The translations under genes and the position numbers were made by a program. A DNA stretch of 64,000 bases from Amphimedon queenslandica (Eukaryota; Porifera; Demospongiae; Haplosclerida; Niphatidae): the NCBI RefSeq assembly GCF_000090795.2, contig NW_003546255.1, forward strand, positions 587,506 to 651,505, written 5' to 3'. The notes beneath the pieces were generated by a model. It worked only from the letters and a program-made list of their open reading frames with translations. It was not told the DNA's origin and searched no databases. Of this stretch, positions 46,294-57,580 are shown piece after piece. Numbering within the stretch: position 1 is the stretch's first letter; each line of letters starts with the position of its first letter.

Positions 46294-48425
46294 TTACACT
46301 GAGACAGTGCTAAAGCAGATGCATGCAGCATATGTAAAAGTATCAGAAGACCAAAAAGGAAAATAATCTCCTTCAGAATTGTAGCCGTGAAAGTCATAAG
46401 ATATCTTGTAGCCAAAAAAAGGTTCATTAAGAAGCTCTTGATATTTATCTTCAGGGATAAGACCAGTCACAGCAGTTATAACATCATCAAAATTTGTTGA
46501 ATTTTTGTGTAATATTGCTGAGCCATTGACTCTCTGAATGAAGTTGGCTGGAAACAATGGAGGCAAATCCTGTAAAAATTCAATTACATGCAACAACAAG
46601 GTAAAACAAGAGATGGTTACTATAAACTTTTAACATGTGTGCAATGCATAGCAGCAACACTAATACACTTACATCACCAGTCTTGACAGACCCAGAGAAA
46701 AACACACTCATGTGTTCTAGCTTGTCACTAAGTGCTTCATCAGTCAGCCAGTCACAAGCTCTTACTAATGTATCCTGTACATTATCAGGAACATTAGGAC
46801 TAAGCTGTCCACTGCTGGCATTACTCCAAATATAAAACAATGCATTAATGGCCATTGATGTTGAGCTAATGCGATCATCTCCATGATTAACTGGCTTACC
46901 TGTAATTAAAATAATTAAAAAAAAATAATAATATGAATTGGTAGCTCTACTTACCAAATTCATCAGTGTCATTTACACCTAAAAAATCATCAAAAAATAT
47001 GTAATTATCTTGCATAGTTGCTTGTTTTAAAATAAATTCAGTGCCTACTCCATACATTATTGAACGCATAATCTCTCTTACAGTCTGCATAACAGGATAT
47101 GGTAACTGGTCACACAAGTTTAGCAGGTTTAGTATACGAGATGTAAACCAGTAGAAGTTAAAGACTGATGGATAGTAGGTCAGTGCTAAGTCAGGCCTTG
47201 ATGAGAAGTTGTTTGATATTTCATACATTACAAGAGAAGTTGTGTTGAGATAAATCATCTGAACCTCCTCATCAAACCAGCTATTAGGATCTTGCATATC
47301 AGACAGTACTGCTGCAGTTAGTCCATACAATACATTAGCAGATACAGTCAGATCAACATTATTAATGTTAAATGGCATTCGATATTTCTTGTAATATTTA
47401 GCCCGAGACTCATTAAGACTTTCAACCCAAGTGGTCACTAAAAAAAGCTGTCCGGTTCCATGTGATTTTTGAAGAAACTTTCTAAGATAAAAGTAAGTCC
47501 TTGGGTCAATATAACTATTTCCAGAGCTGCTACTGAATGGTTTATAAGAATACTCCTTCAATGCTTTTACTGCAGACTGAACATTGTTAGTGTTGTTACT
47601 CAACCATGAGAGGTAAGGTTGCCGAGAAACAGACTGATAGTTTTTCAAGAGGGAACCCAAACCAATATTGACAAAAGTGTCATCAAAATCAGCAGGTATG
47701 TAAAAAGCAGCAACACTATCTACTCTAAATGAGAAAGTACAATAGAATTTATACCATGCTAGAATATGCTACTGCTTACATGCTTTGAATAAATTCTGCT
47801 ATTTTACTTGCAAATTTTTTCAGATCCAAATCCTTAAACATCTTTTCTGCCAAAACAAAAAACTCCTCCCCCATTGCTACAGTCTTGTCTAAATTTAGCG
47901 GAGCACAGGACCACGTTCCTGCTGTTTCATTGTATGTCTGTGGCCAAAATACAAGTCTGGTTTCATTGTGATCGAGAAAGTTTTTGTCATGATACGTATA
48001 AACTGCTTGTATAGCATTGAGCATTTGTTCATCTGATGGTTGAGCAGCTTTATTGAATCTCACTGTCTCTAGTAATATTGAACTGACCCATAATGTAACA
48101 AATGCGTTGTTGTCAAATATCTTAAACTCCCTGCGTATAAGGGTATCTTCTGGAGATCCTACAAAGTTAAGACGGATGTTAGAAGGGAAGACACCTTTTT
48201 GCTTGTAAAAATTAAATGGAAAGTCATAAGGTACAGTTTCTTTGATCTAAAAGAACACAATAGTAGATCTATACAACAGTCAATTATGTCCTTTACTTGT
48301 GATTTAGCAACTTTGTCTAGTAATCCCTTGATCACGTCATCTCTCTCAGAGGCCCCTTCAGCATATTTAGCTTGTTCAAGAAAGAAGAGGAGAACAAATA
48401 AAAGAACAACCAACTTGGAAAGCAT
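46294..48425 (-). CDS. Unknown secreted protein family, copy B (shifted C-terminus)
   Basis: Five exons: 48425-48297, 48246-47780, 47724-46955, 46899-46673, 46569-46294; 1869 nt, 622 residues. A signal peptide (LVVLLFVLLFFLEQAKYAEG) leads into a mostly helical secreted protein with several N-glycosylation sequons. Conserved blocks: TLWVSSILLETVRF, LVFWPQTYNETAGTW, IPADFDDTFVNIGFGSLLKN, HGDDRISSTSMAINALFYIW and FPFWSSDTFT. Near the end, a 4-bp duplication (TGCA, around 46318-46329) shifts the frame relative to copies A and C. The shared end ALALSQCK-like is replaced by CICFSTVSV and a stop. Length is otherwise normal, so it may still function. I cannot name the family. It is separated from copy A by about 240 bp and from copy C by about 125 bp. 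Confidence 0.8.
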
Positions 48426-48551
48426 GTTGCAAAGTAATTAAGTAAAGGTAGGTGTGACAACAGTGACACAAAATGATTATGATAGTGATGTCAAATTAAA
48501 TTCATAACTTAAAATTTGAAGGAATCACACTTTTTAAAATAACATATCAAA

Positions 48552-50664
48552 CTAAATATTGTTAATTTTGCACTGAGATAGTGCTAAAGCAGATGCAGCA
48601 TGTGTAAAAGTATCAGAAGACCAAAAAGGAAAAAACTGTCCTAGTTTGGAATTGTAGCCCTGAAAATCATAAGACATCTTGAAACCAAAATGAGGTTCAT
48701 TGAGAAGCTCTTGATACTTATCCTCAGGGATAAGACCAGTCACGGCACTTATAATATCCATGATAAAGTCAGTAATATTGCCTGTCACCGCTGAGCCATT
48801 CACTCTCTGAACATAGTTTAATGGAAAGAACAATGGAATATCCTATAAAATGATTAGTTATGCTTCAAAAAATTTTACGTTGTAAGAACTTACTTCAAGA
48901 ATAACTTTTACAGACCCAGAAAAAACTGCATTCATGTGCTCTAGCTTGTCACTAAGTGCTTCATCAGTCAGCCAGTTACAAGCTCTTACTAATGTATCCT
49001 GTACATTATCAGGAACATTAGGACTAAGCTGTCCACTGCTGGCATTACTCCAAATATAAAACAATGCATTAATGGCCATTGATGTTGAGCTAATGCGATC
49101 ATCTCCATGATTAACTGGCTTACCTGTAATTAAAATAATTAAAGAAAATACTATGAATTGGTACTTACCAAATTCATTAGTGTCATTTACACCTAAAAAG
49201 TCATCAAAGTAAATATACTGGTCTTGCCTAGTTGCTTGTTTTAAAATAAATTCAGTACCCACTCCATACATTGTAAAACGCATTCTCTCTCTTACAGTCT
49301 GCATAACAGGATATGGTAATTGGTCATACGAGTTTAGCAGGTTCAGTATACGAGATGTAAACCAGTAGAAGTTAAAGACTGATGGATAGTAGGTCAGTGC
49401 TAAGTCAGGCCTTGATGAGAAGTTGTTTGATATTTCATACATTACAAGAGAAGTTGTGTTGAGATAAATCATCTGAACCTCCTCGTCAAACCAGCTATTA
49501 GGATCTTGCATATCAGACAGTATTGCTGCAGTTAGTCCATACAATACATTAACAGATACAGTCAGATCAACATTGTTAATACCAAAAGGCATAGCATATT
49601 TCTTGTAATAGTTAGCCCGAGACTCATTAAGACTTTCAACCCAAGTGGTCACTAAAGAAAGTTGTTCCATTCCATAAAATTGCTGAATAAATTTTCGTGC
49701 ATAAAAGTAAGTCCTTGGGTCAATATAACTGTTTCCAGAGCTGCTATTGAATGGTTTATAAGAATACTCCTTCAATGCTTTTACTGCAGACTGAACACTG
49801 TTACTGTTGTTACTCAACCATGAGAGGTAAGATTGCTGAGATATAGATCGATAGCTCTTTAGAAGAGAACCAAAACCAATATTGACAAACGTATCATCAA
49901 AATCAGCAGGTATATGAAATGCATTAGCATATGAATCTCTAAATATTACAAAACAGTAATGCATGTATTAAAGCCCAAACCAAACTTACATTGTCTCAAT
50001 TTGGTTCATAATGTCCTGATAATACTTCTTTAGATCCAAGTCTTTCAAAACATTACCAGCCAAAATCAAGAAATCATCCCCCAATTCGACCGCTTTGTCT
50101 AAATTGACAGGAGACGAAGACCATATCCTTGCTGTTTCGTTGTACGTCTGTGGCCAAAATACAAGCCTGGTATCATTCTGATTAAGAAAGTTTTTGTCAT
50201 GATACGTAGAAACTGCTTGTATAGCACTGAGCAGTTGTTCATCTGATGGTTGAGCAGCTTTATTGAATCTCACTGTCTCTAGTAATATTGAACTGACCCA
50301 TAATGTAACAAATGCGTTGTTGTCAAATATTTTAAACTCCCTGCGTAAAACTGTATCCCCTGCTGTTCCAGAGTAGTCGAAATGGACGTAAGATGGATAA
50401 ACACCTTTCTGCTTGTACAGTGTGACCGGGAAAACAAAAGGTACGGTTTCCTTAATCTAAATATAATAATAGGTTAATTTATACACAGCAGGGCTTGAGC
50501 AAATTCATGCAAATTGTGCTTTTATTGTTAAATGGCTTTACCTGCGACTTTGCAATTTTATCAAGTAACTTGTCTATTACATCATCTCTTGCTGAAATTC
50601 CATCTGCACCTTTTAATTGTAGGAAAAAGAGAGCACAAAGTATCCCAAGAGCTGAAGCAAACAT
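48552..50664 (-). CDS. Unknown secreted protein family, copy C (intact)
   Basis: Five exons: 50664-50542, 50456-49990, 49938-49169, 49123-48894, 48842-48552; 1881 nt, 626 residues, no break. The signal peptide is LGILCALFFLQLKGADG. It shows all family blocks: YKQKGVYPSYVHFDY, LVFWPQTYNETARIW, IPADFDDTFVNIGFGSLLKS, SWFDEEVQMIYLNTTSL, HGDDRISSTSM, GLIPEDKYQELLNEPHFGFK and FPFWSSDTFTHAASALALSQ. Alternating helices, repeated aromatic clusters and a DFDDT motif suggest an alpha/alpha barrel enzyme or lectin-like scaffold, but this is inference and I recognise no named family. It should be the reference copy for homology searches. Its start is 86 bp from the divergent dynactin gene. Confidence 0.85.
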
Positions 50665-50750
50665 TGAGAAATGCTGAATTGATTAGTGGGTGTGGTCATT
50701 AAAATTTGGATGGGTGTGGCTAACCCCATTATAGGCGTGGTCAATAAAAT
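50665..50750. promoter_or_regulatory. Bidirectional promoter, copy C / DCTN3
   Basis: These 86 bp carry three similar GC boxes at regular spacing: GGGTGTGGT (about 50686), GGGTGTGGC (about 50712) and GGCGTGGTC (about 50734). This is a KLF/Sp-type CACC-box pattern, also seen at 54017-54115. Confidence 0.65.
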
Positions 50751-51323
50751 ATGGCGGATCGTGACAAAGAAACAATCGCAGAAGAATACATTTCTTCTCT
50801 CCAGAGGAGACTAGATCTACTAGAAGAGAGACTCATAGGGCAGGAAAAGGTACGGGAGGGCCAGCCACAGCTCGTACATCTCCTAAAAACGATAGACGGG
50901 AAGCTAAAAGCACTGGTACAATCAATGAAAGGCAACTGTGTACAACAAGTATGGGACACGATACCAGACTTGGAGAGAATCCTCGACCCAGCCTACCTGA
51001 GATCTCTCAACCTTAACGCCCCAGCAAAAAAAGAGCTACTCCTTTATTACGTTGAGCAGCTACAAAAATACCAAAACGACATTGACGACCTTCAGCTTTT
51101 AAAAGAAACCGTGAACACTACCTCATACCAAGGAACTGAAGCCGTCGAGAAAGACCTCTCTCAACTTGCTGCTACCCACGTACAGCAAGAGGATGAGGTT
51201 GTTAGCTTGACGTCACGTGTACATCTCTTTATAGACCAGTACACTAAACTTATCTTGCAGCTGTCAGCTCAGTGCGTGGAATGGGACGAGGTGGTGACAC
51301 AGCTGGAAACACAGCGGAAATGA
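50751..51323 (+). CDS. DCTN3: Dynactin subunit 3 (p24) homologue
   Basis: One uninterrupted exon of 190 residues, unlike all other genes here. The whole chain is predicted coiled coil: ISSLQRRLDLLEERLIGQ at the start, IPDLERILDPAYLRSLNL in the middle (human has a similar LDPEYIDRI), and AATHVQQEDEVVSLTSRVHL with QLSAQCVEWDEVVTQLE at the end, the most conserved part of p24. Length matches the human protein (186). It belongs to the shoulder of the dynactin complex, which helps dynein carry cargo along microtubules. The intronless form could be an old retrocopy or simple intron loss. It shares an 86-bp promoter with the secreted-family copy C and is convergent with the asparaginyl-tRNA synthetase gene. 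Confidence 0.85.
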   Translation: MADRDKETIAEEYISSLQRRLDLLEERLIGQEKVREGQPQLVHLLKTIDGKLKALVQSMKGNCVQQVWDTIPDLERILDPAYLRSLNLNAPAKKELLLYYVEQLQKYQNDIDDLQLLKETVNTTSYQGTEAVEKDLSQLAATHVQQEDEVVSLTSRVHLFIDQYTKLILQLSAQCVEWDEVVTQLETQRK

Positions 51324-51492
51324 TTTAGTGAAACAATGAAGGCTAATCATCTACTACCATTAATGGAGGACATCATGGATTTAACTATAAAGTGCAACAA
51401 TTAGTGCCTATTATAATAATAATACTATTATTTTATTATACATTCTCGTACACGATTTTATTATTATTATTATCATTAATATCAGTGAATTT

Positions 51493-54016
51493 CTACATTG
51501 GGCAATAGCCTACAAAGCGAGGGTAGGGTATTACATCACGGATGTGTTCAGCTCCCACTATAACTTGTAATAATCTCTCAAAACCTAGTCCAAAGCCGCC
51601 ATGAGGGACCGTACCAAAACGTCTTAAATCAAGATACCTACAGCATTAATGTCACACGTAGAAATATAAATATTGTCCATGTATTAATTCTTACCATTGA
51701 TACTTTTCATCCATTCCTAAACTAAGAGAAAGGAGAGAGTTTTAGTTATTTTAGTCTAACAAGTATATACTTTTTGAGAGTGTTTTCTAAAATGTCGAAT
51801 CTCTCTTCTCTTACAGATCCTCCAACTACTTCTCCTATATTTGGCATCAATAGGTCCATAGCGTATGCCTACTTGTGTGATTTTGAAGTTGGAGAAATTA
51901 TATGTGACAAATGGATTGTGCTTTTTAGCTGTTATTCTGCTCACTGTGTTTGTATCTGTATCATTTCTGGTATAAAATGGTTTAATGGAGGCAGGGAATT
52001 CAGTTATAAAGACCGGAGTGTTTCCAAATTCTTGCACAATGTACTTTTCGTGCTCTGTTCCTAAGTTTTCTCCAAACTATAACGAAGAAAGAAAGGGACG
52101 AGCATTGGTAGAGAATGACTCGCCGAGCCACTCAGGAATACCAGGGTGGCCGAGTGGTTAAGGCGTTGGACTTAAGTTCCAATGTGCGTATGCACACATG
52201 GGTTCGAACCCCATTCCTGGTATGGGAGCCTGGTCCTTTTTTTCTTTTTTTTTTCGACTTACTTTTGGTCTAAAGGAGAAGTTTTCTTTTGCAGAATCAA
52301 GCAATTCTACTGCTTCTTTGTATGTCAGTCTATAGCATACAAAATTACTTATTAAAGAAAGTAATAATCATACCTTTTGAATTCCTTTTTGATCATGTTT
52401 TCCAGCTGTTCCTGTAAACTGGATAAAAGTACAAAATGCACAATTTTTTTTCTTACCTTAAGATCAGTTTGCTTATTACTAGAATGAAGAAAGCTCAAAT
52501 CCTCTTCTTTTTCAGTTAGGACTTTTTCAATAATTGACTTGCACAAATCTTCTGAACACTACAAGTTAGAAATGATTATAACTAAAAAAGTGATCAGCAA
52601 CCTTCTACATAGCATTATGAATCAATAAAAATGCAATGATTTTTGCTTAACTGATTCAGTATAATTATACAATATTTATAATCTAGCTATTTTCATGAGG
52701 TTAAATTCTAGCTTCAAATGTAAAAATTATTAATGAACTTACTTGCATGATGATGTCCAGTGACTCTCCAGGTGAATGAGTCCCTGTAACTAACTCTGCC
52801 TCTATCATATAAAACTCTGATAGGTGACGCGACGTGTGAGATTTCTCGGCACGAAAAGTCGGCCCAAATGTATAAACATTTGACAAACCACTGGCCAATA
52901 AAGTTTAATGTATTCATCATAATTCCGCATGTACTCACCACGCTAATGTTTCAGCGTGCAGCTGTCCAGAAACTGTCAAGTAGACTGGCACACCAAAAAA
53001 ATCTGATGCATCTTTTGTTCCTTCGGGCTACAATAAAATTAAAGGTCATACTCCATAAACTCCTTTCTGCTAACATGAAATTATAAAGATAGTTTACTTT
53101 AACTATAAAAAGGTCACCAGCTCCCTCACAATCGCTGGACGACAAGAGTGGAGTATGAACTTGCAAAAAATTTTTACGCTACATGCATTTTAAAAAGTAA
53201 ATTTTAGACTACACATATTTTTTTAGAACCTGAAAGTATTCATGTACAGCAATGCTCGCTGCATTACGAATCCTAAGAACTGACGAAAACTTTTTTGTAC
53301 GCGCTCTTAAGTGAGGGAACTGTCTAATATAATCAGCTGGATGATTGATACGAGCTTTAAATGGATACAACTATAAATAATAAAAATTATTATTGCATTT
53401 TGTTTCATTTTAAACGGCTCACAAGATTATCACATGATCCAAGTACATTTATAGAAGATACAGCAAGTTCGACTGGTTGCTTTGGGTGAGATGACGTCAC
53501 TAATAATCCTTCCAATTGAACTGAAGCACCTAGACTGACCTCAGGAGACTCACTGGAAGAAAATTGAGGAGAAAGAAAGAGAAAAAATAGAGTATTACTA
53601 ATTCAAATAATTTAATTTACAAATATTTGTTTAATTATTAATTTTTAATGCTTGGGGACAATCAGGAATTATTAAAAATCAATAGCTTACGATTCGATTG
53701 GCATCACAGCTTGCAAGGACTTGAGAGACGATCCATCATTAACATCAAGAAATAATAAACTCTTTTGAATTCTAGCAGATTGCAACCAGCCCTGAAAAGA
53801 GAGAAACATTTAAAATAAAGCATATAAAAGTTTTAAATTTCAATATCAAAAATAATTTTATAATGATATTATTATTATTAAATAATTTACTTGGACTTTG
53901 ATATTCTTATTTATTGCCTCACTGGAGGTCAAAGCTTCACTGACTGACAGCCATTTTGGAGAAGAAAAAGATGAAAAAAATCTACCAAAAATTAAGCCAA
54001 AAGCAATTTTCACCAT
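51493..54016 (-). CDS. NARS2: Asparaginyl-tRNA synthetase, mitochondrial
   Basis: Fourteen exons: 54016-53891, 53791-53691, 53552-53423, 53370-53230, 53178-53098, 53027-52939, 52890-52743, 52558-52457, 52411-52374, 52329-52263, 52076-51945, 51868-51771, 51721-51695, 51637-51493; 1425 nt, 474 residues (human NARS2 477). The N-terminus is basic and aromatic without acids ([19 protein letters not shown]), as in mitochondrial targeting peptides. Then come the OB-fold anticodon-binding part and the class II core: [45 protein letters not shown] (motif 2), [15 protein letters not shown], and motif 3 [12 protein letters not shown] near the C-terminus. It attaches asparagine to mitochondrial tRNA. Intron 52077-52262 hosts a tRNA gene on the other strand. 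The 5' end faces a Rab gene 99 bp away. Confidence 0.92.
52140..52222 (+). tRNA. tRNA-Leu (anticodon TAA)
   Basis: An 83-nt type II tRNA gene. The acceptor arm is ACCAGGG/TTCCTGGT with discriminator A. The D arm is GGCCGAGTGGTTAAGGC, the anticodon arm TTGGA CTTAAGT TCCAA gives anticodon TAA, a long variable arm folds as TGTGCGTATGCACA, and the T arm is GGGTTCGAACCCC. Boxes A and B for RNA polymerase III are therefore intact, and a T-run terminator follows at 52237-52254. It lies antisense in an intron of the asparaginyl-tRNA synthetase gene. No CCA is encoded, as expected for a nuclear gene. Confidence 0.97.
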
Positions 54017-54115
54017 GTTCAAACCACGCCCACAAATTTCCCGCGGTTTGGCGCGCCAGAGTTTAGTGGTGGGTGTGGCTCAGTTTTAATAAAGGTGTGG
54101 CTAAAAATTGCAATA
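54017..54115. promoter_or_regulatory. Bidirectional promoter, NARS2 / Rab-like gene
   Basis: These 99 bp hold TTTGGCGCGCC (54047-54057, E2F-like) and GC/CACC boxes: CCACGCCCA near 54025, GGGTGTGGC near 54071 and GGTGTGGC near 54094. There is no TATA box of standard form. Confidence 0.65.
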
Positions 54116-55904
54116 ATGGCTAAAGAGAGACCTAGACTTTTATTTGAAGAGAAAGAGGAAGAAGAAACGGATGGGGTGGAGGAAAGAGAGAAACAAGGGA
54201 ATGGAGAGGAGGTAGCAGTGACATATAGCTCATTGAAAGACACCGAAGAAGAAGCAGAAGGGGGAGTAGGAGGAGGAGAATGGATAGAACATGAAACAGA
54301 TAAAGAGTCTCCTACAATTTTTAATGAAGACAAAGAGCGTCCAAGCATGCAGTGTACTGCTGGGAAAGGAGTATTTGCAAGATATCATAATATGAGTGCT
54401 ACAACGAACTTCACTTTTAAGGTAAGGGTTGTTTTAGGGGCCATTTTATTGAAGACGATATATTTACTCTTGATAGTATTAATGATTTAATTTATTATGG
54501 CTGTAACAGTAACTTTAAAAATTGAAGTTGGAATTGCCTCAAACTTTCTACACAGCACAAGGACATCAATATGTATCAAAAAATGTAATAAAAATTGGTG
54601 GTCATTTTGGAGCCATTTTTCGGAAAAAACCATGGGCTATAGTACAGGGATTTTTTCAGATTTTGGCCCATTTTTAAAAATGGCCATAACTCGAAAAATT
54701 GAAGTCGGAATCAGCTCAAAACTTTCTACATAGCATAAGGACATCAATATGTATCAGAAAATGTAATAAAAATTGGGAGTCATTTTGAAGCCATTTTTTC
54801 AAAAAAACCATGGGCTATAGTACAGGGATTTTTTCAGATTTTGGCCCATTTTTTTAAATGGCCATAACTCGAAAAATTGAAGTTGGAATTGGCTCAAACT
54901 TGCTACATAGCATAAGTACATCAATATGTATCAGAAAATGTAATAAAAATTGGGGGTCATTTCGGAGCCATTTTTTGAAAAAAAAACATAGGCTATAGTA
55001 CAGGGATTTTTCAGAAAAGGAATATTTTAATCTGCCTCTTTCTTTAGGTGGTGTTTCTAGGTGATCCATCAGTAGGTAAAACATGTGTTGCTAAACTCTA
55101 CATCTCTCGAAAGCAACAAAGGTCTACTCAGTCCACCATTGCATTCGACTGTCAGAATAAAGATGTCATTATTGATGGGGTACCAAGCACAGTAAGCATG
55201 TAACTCCCAGATAATTTTTTTTAATATTTTAAAATTCTTTTTCCTTGTTTTTTCCTCCTTCCTTATTTGTCTTTCTCCTCTTCCTTTAGCTCCAAATATG
55301 GGACACAGCAGGCATGGAGCAGTTCAGGCGTGGCCTCATCACCCAATATTACAGAAACGTCAATGGAGTTGTATTTGTGTACGATGTAACAAGAAGAGAG
55401 TCCTTTGTAGATGTACGAGAGTGGCTGGGTGAGTTAAGGCAGTACTGCCGTAATAGCGAGCATGTCAAATTGGCTCTCCTTGCCAATAAATGCGACTTAG
55501 AGGAGGAGCGGCAAGTTCCCACAGATGAGGGGAGACGCTATGCAGAAGAAAATGGAATGATTTTTGCCGAAATCTCGACAGTGACAGATACCGCCTTGGG
55601 AACTCTGGACTCTGTTTTCGAGAGACTTTCGTTTCAAATGTTATCCAGTAGACAAGAGAATTCGCTTACTCGCAGTATGGTTGAACAGCAGAGAGGAGGG
55701 AATATTAGACTAGATCAGGACTGGGTGGTCATTGATGAGTTCCCCCGTGGTCCCTTCCCTCCTCAGGACAATCAGAGACGGAGAACTTTTAGTCGGCAGG
55801 ACTTGGAGCAAAGTTTCCGTAAAGTTTTTAAGAGACCAAGAATGCCTGGGGCTGGTCCTAGGATACCATTTAGAAACAATGAGAATGGATGCAGTTCATG
55901 CTGA
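54116..55904 (+). CDS. Rab-family small GTPase, Rab33-like, with acidic N-terminal extension
   Basis: Three exons: 54116-54421, 55048-55191, 55290-55904; 354 residues. The first exon encodes about 100 Glu-rich residues with no domain I know. The GTPase core begins in exon 2: P-loop GDPSVGKTC, switch I STIAFD, WDTAGMEQF, YYRNVNGVVFVYD (the RNV..VVFVYD wording is typical of Rab33), NKCD and EIST. The usual catalytic Gln of DTAGQE is Met here, so GTP hydrolysis should be slow and the protein mostly GTP-bound (inference). The C-terminus is CSSC, a plausible geranylgeranylation site, placing it on a vesicle or Golgi membrane. The tail before it is Arg/Pro-rich. Total length is well above the usual 200-240. 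Intron 1 carries a repeat array. Confidence 0.85.
54490..55015 (+). repeat. Intronic array of ~178-bp repeat (3 units)
   Basis: Units are marked by TTGAAGT(C/T)GGAAT phrases near 54521, 54699 and 54877 and by ACCATGGGCTATAGTACAGG. The array fills intron 1 of the Rab-like gene, in sense orientation. Confidence 0.9.
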
Positions 55905-56185
55905 TGTAATGTTGATTGTTTCATTTTATGTGTGTATATGTTCTATGATAGCTTTACTTATGTTTCATGTTTATTATTATTATTATCATTGTTATTATTA
56001 TTGGTGACTAATGTGATATGAATTACAATCATCTGAGAATTTTTTCCAAAAAATCAATAGGTATGTCAGTGAGAGTTTACTTTAAGTACATCACATAACA
56101 TCAGTAAAATATTTAGTAACAAACTAATAGCATAACAAACTCAAGCTCAAAACAACTTTTAATAAGTAAACTACTGTTCAACATT

Positions 56186-57397
56186 CTACATAGCATGAAT
56201 GGCAAACATGAGAGCAAACATGACTAACAAGACAGATGCAAATTTCTTGCTAGCATCATTAACTGTAGTAGTGGGAGTAGGACTTGAGACAGTAGCTGTG
56301 GTTGAGCTCTCAACAGAGGGCAAAGGATTAGTAGAAATACCATTAGTAGTTGAGGGTGGGCTGCTGATCTCACTGGAGGGTGCAGGATCAATAGGAGTTG
56401 GCATAATAGTAGTAGTAACTGATGGGAGGCTCTACAGTGTAATTTGTAAGTGATAGCTTTATATGGAATTATTGATAGTATACCTTGACAGTTTTGAAGG
56501 CACAACTGCATGGGGAATAAGCCAAATCCAGCAGGAATACCAAATGCAGTAGGTGATGAAAATGAGCCGGCTGTTACCACTCCATTGAATACATAGATAA
56601 CATATTTACACGTGTTAAGATCAAGGTCTTGATTCTTATCAGGACTGATTATTGGACGAGTGAAATTAACTGTGAGGAAGCCGCCGCTTAATGTAGCACT
56701 TGTATTTTGAAGATTTTGTTCAGTATCTAACATATTATTGAATGCATTTGGAAACCATCTACAGGATTAATAGGAAAAATTTCAACTAGCTACATCTAAT
56801 CTGGTTCATTGCTATCATTATGGACTAGTTTAAGCTATATTAGTGATTGATCTAATCAAGTCAAACCACTGTGCTTCAAGTGAATAACCACAATAGTAAA
56901 CAAATGGGAATTTGTCATATAATTCTGGGTAATGCCAAATAGATCAACATTAATGCCAAACATTTTACATTAATTAAAATTAAGAAGGTAATGAAAGATT
57001 TGCTCAATGTAGCATAAAACTGATCTAACGAACCATAAAGTTATTTAGGAGGATAATTACTTGATGATCTACTTTACCTGTCTTGTACAAAAGAAACTGT
57101 TCCATTATCTCCAGCATATACAGTATCAACATTAGCCTATTAATAAATAATGTAACTATTACTTATTCTAAAACTCACCAAACTAAATGCAGAGGTTACG
57201 AGTTGGTTAGAGAAAGCCAAAGCAGTATATTGAGAGCTAGTGGAAGGAGCAGTGTATATAAAGTTGACAGTGTTGCTATCAATCACAGTCCACTCAAGGG
57301 TAACTTGCTGTGTCTCATTAGTAAAGTTTCCTGAACACTGAGCTAGAGAAATAGTAAAGAGACCAGCTAGAAGAAAGAGCTTTAGTAGTCCTTGCAT
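56186..57397 (-). CDS. DOMON-domain secreted protein, copy 1 (probably GPI-anchored)
   Basis: Four exons: 57397-57179, 57136-57078, 56758-56484, 56418-56186; 786 nt, 261 residues. It has a signal peptide (MQGLLKLFLLAGLFTISLAQ) and a single DOMON-like beta domain: VTLEWTVIDSNTVNFIYTAP, VYAGDNGTVSFVQDRW, then GFLTVNFTRPIISPD and CKYVIYVFNG, the family's FTRP...yviwA core. A Ser/Thr/Pro-rich stalk and a hydrophobic C-terminal end (LLVMFALMFAIHAM) with nothing after it fit a GPI signal. DOMON domains bind haem or sugars; the ligand here is unknown. The last exon uses an acceptor inside what is intron-like sequence in its sibs, so its stalk differs. Gene tail convergent with the Rab-like gene. Confidence 0.75.
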
Positions 57398-57580
57398 TTT
57401 GGTTGTGAATCCGTCTTCTGCCCACAATAATAAATATATCTATACTACAATCTACAATCCCACCCACCAGTCTAAATTGAATAATTAATTTATATCTACA
57501 ACAACTACATAAACATTACTATCAATTCTCAAAACAAGCTCAAGGATTGAAAACAATTTTAATGTTCAGTCTACATTGTA

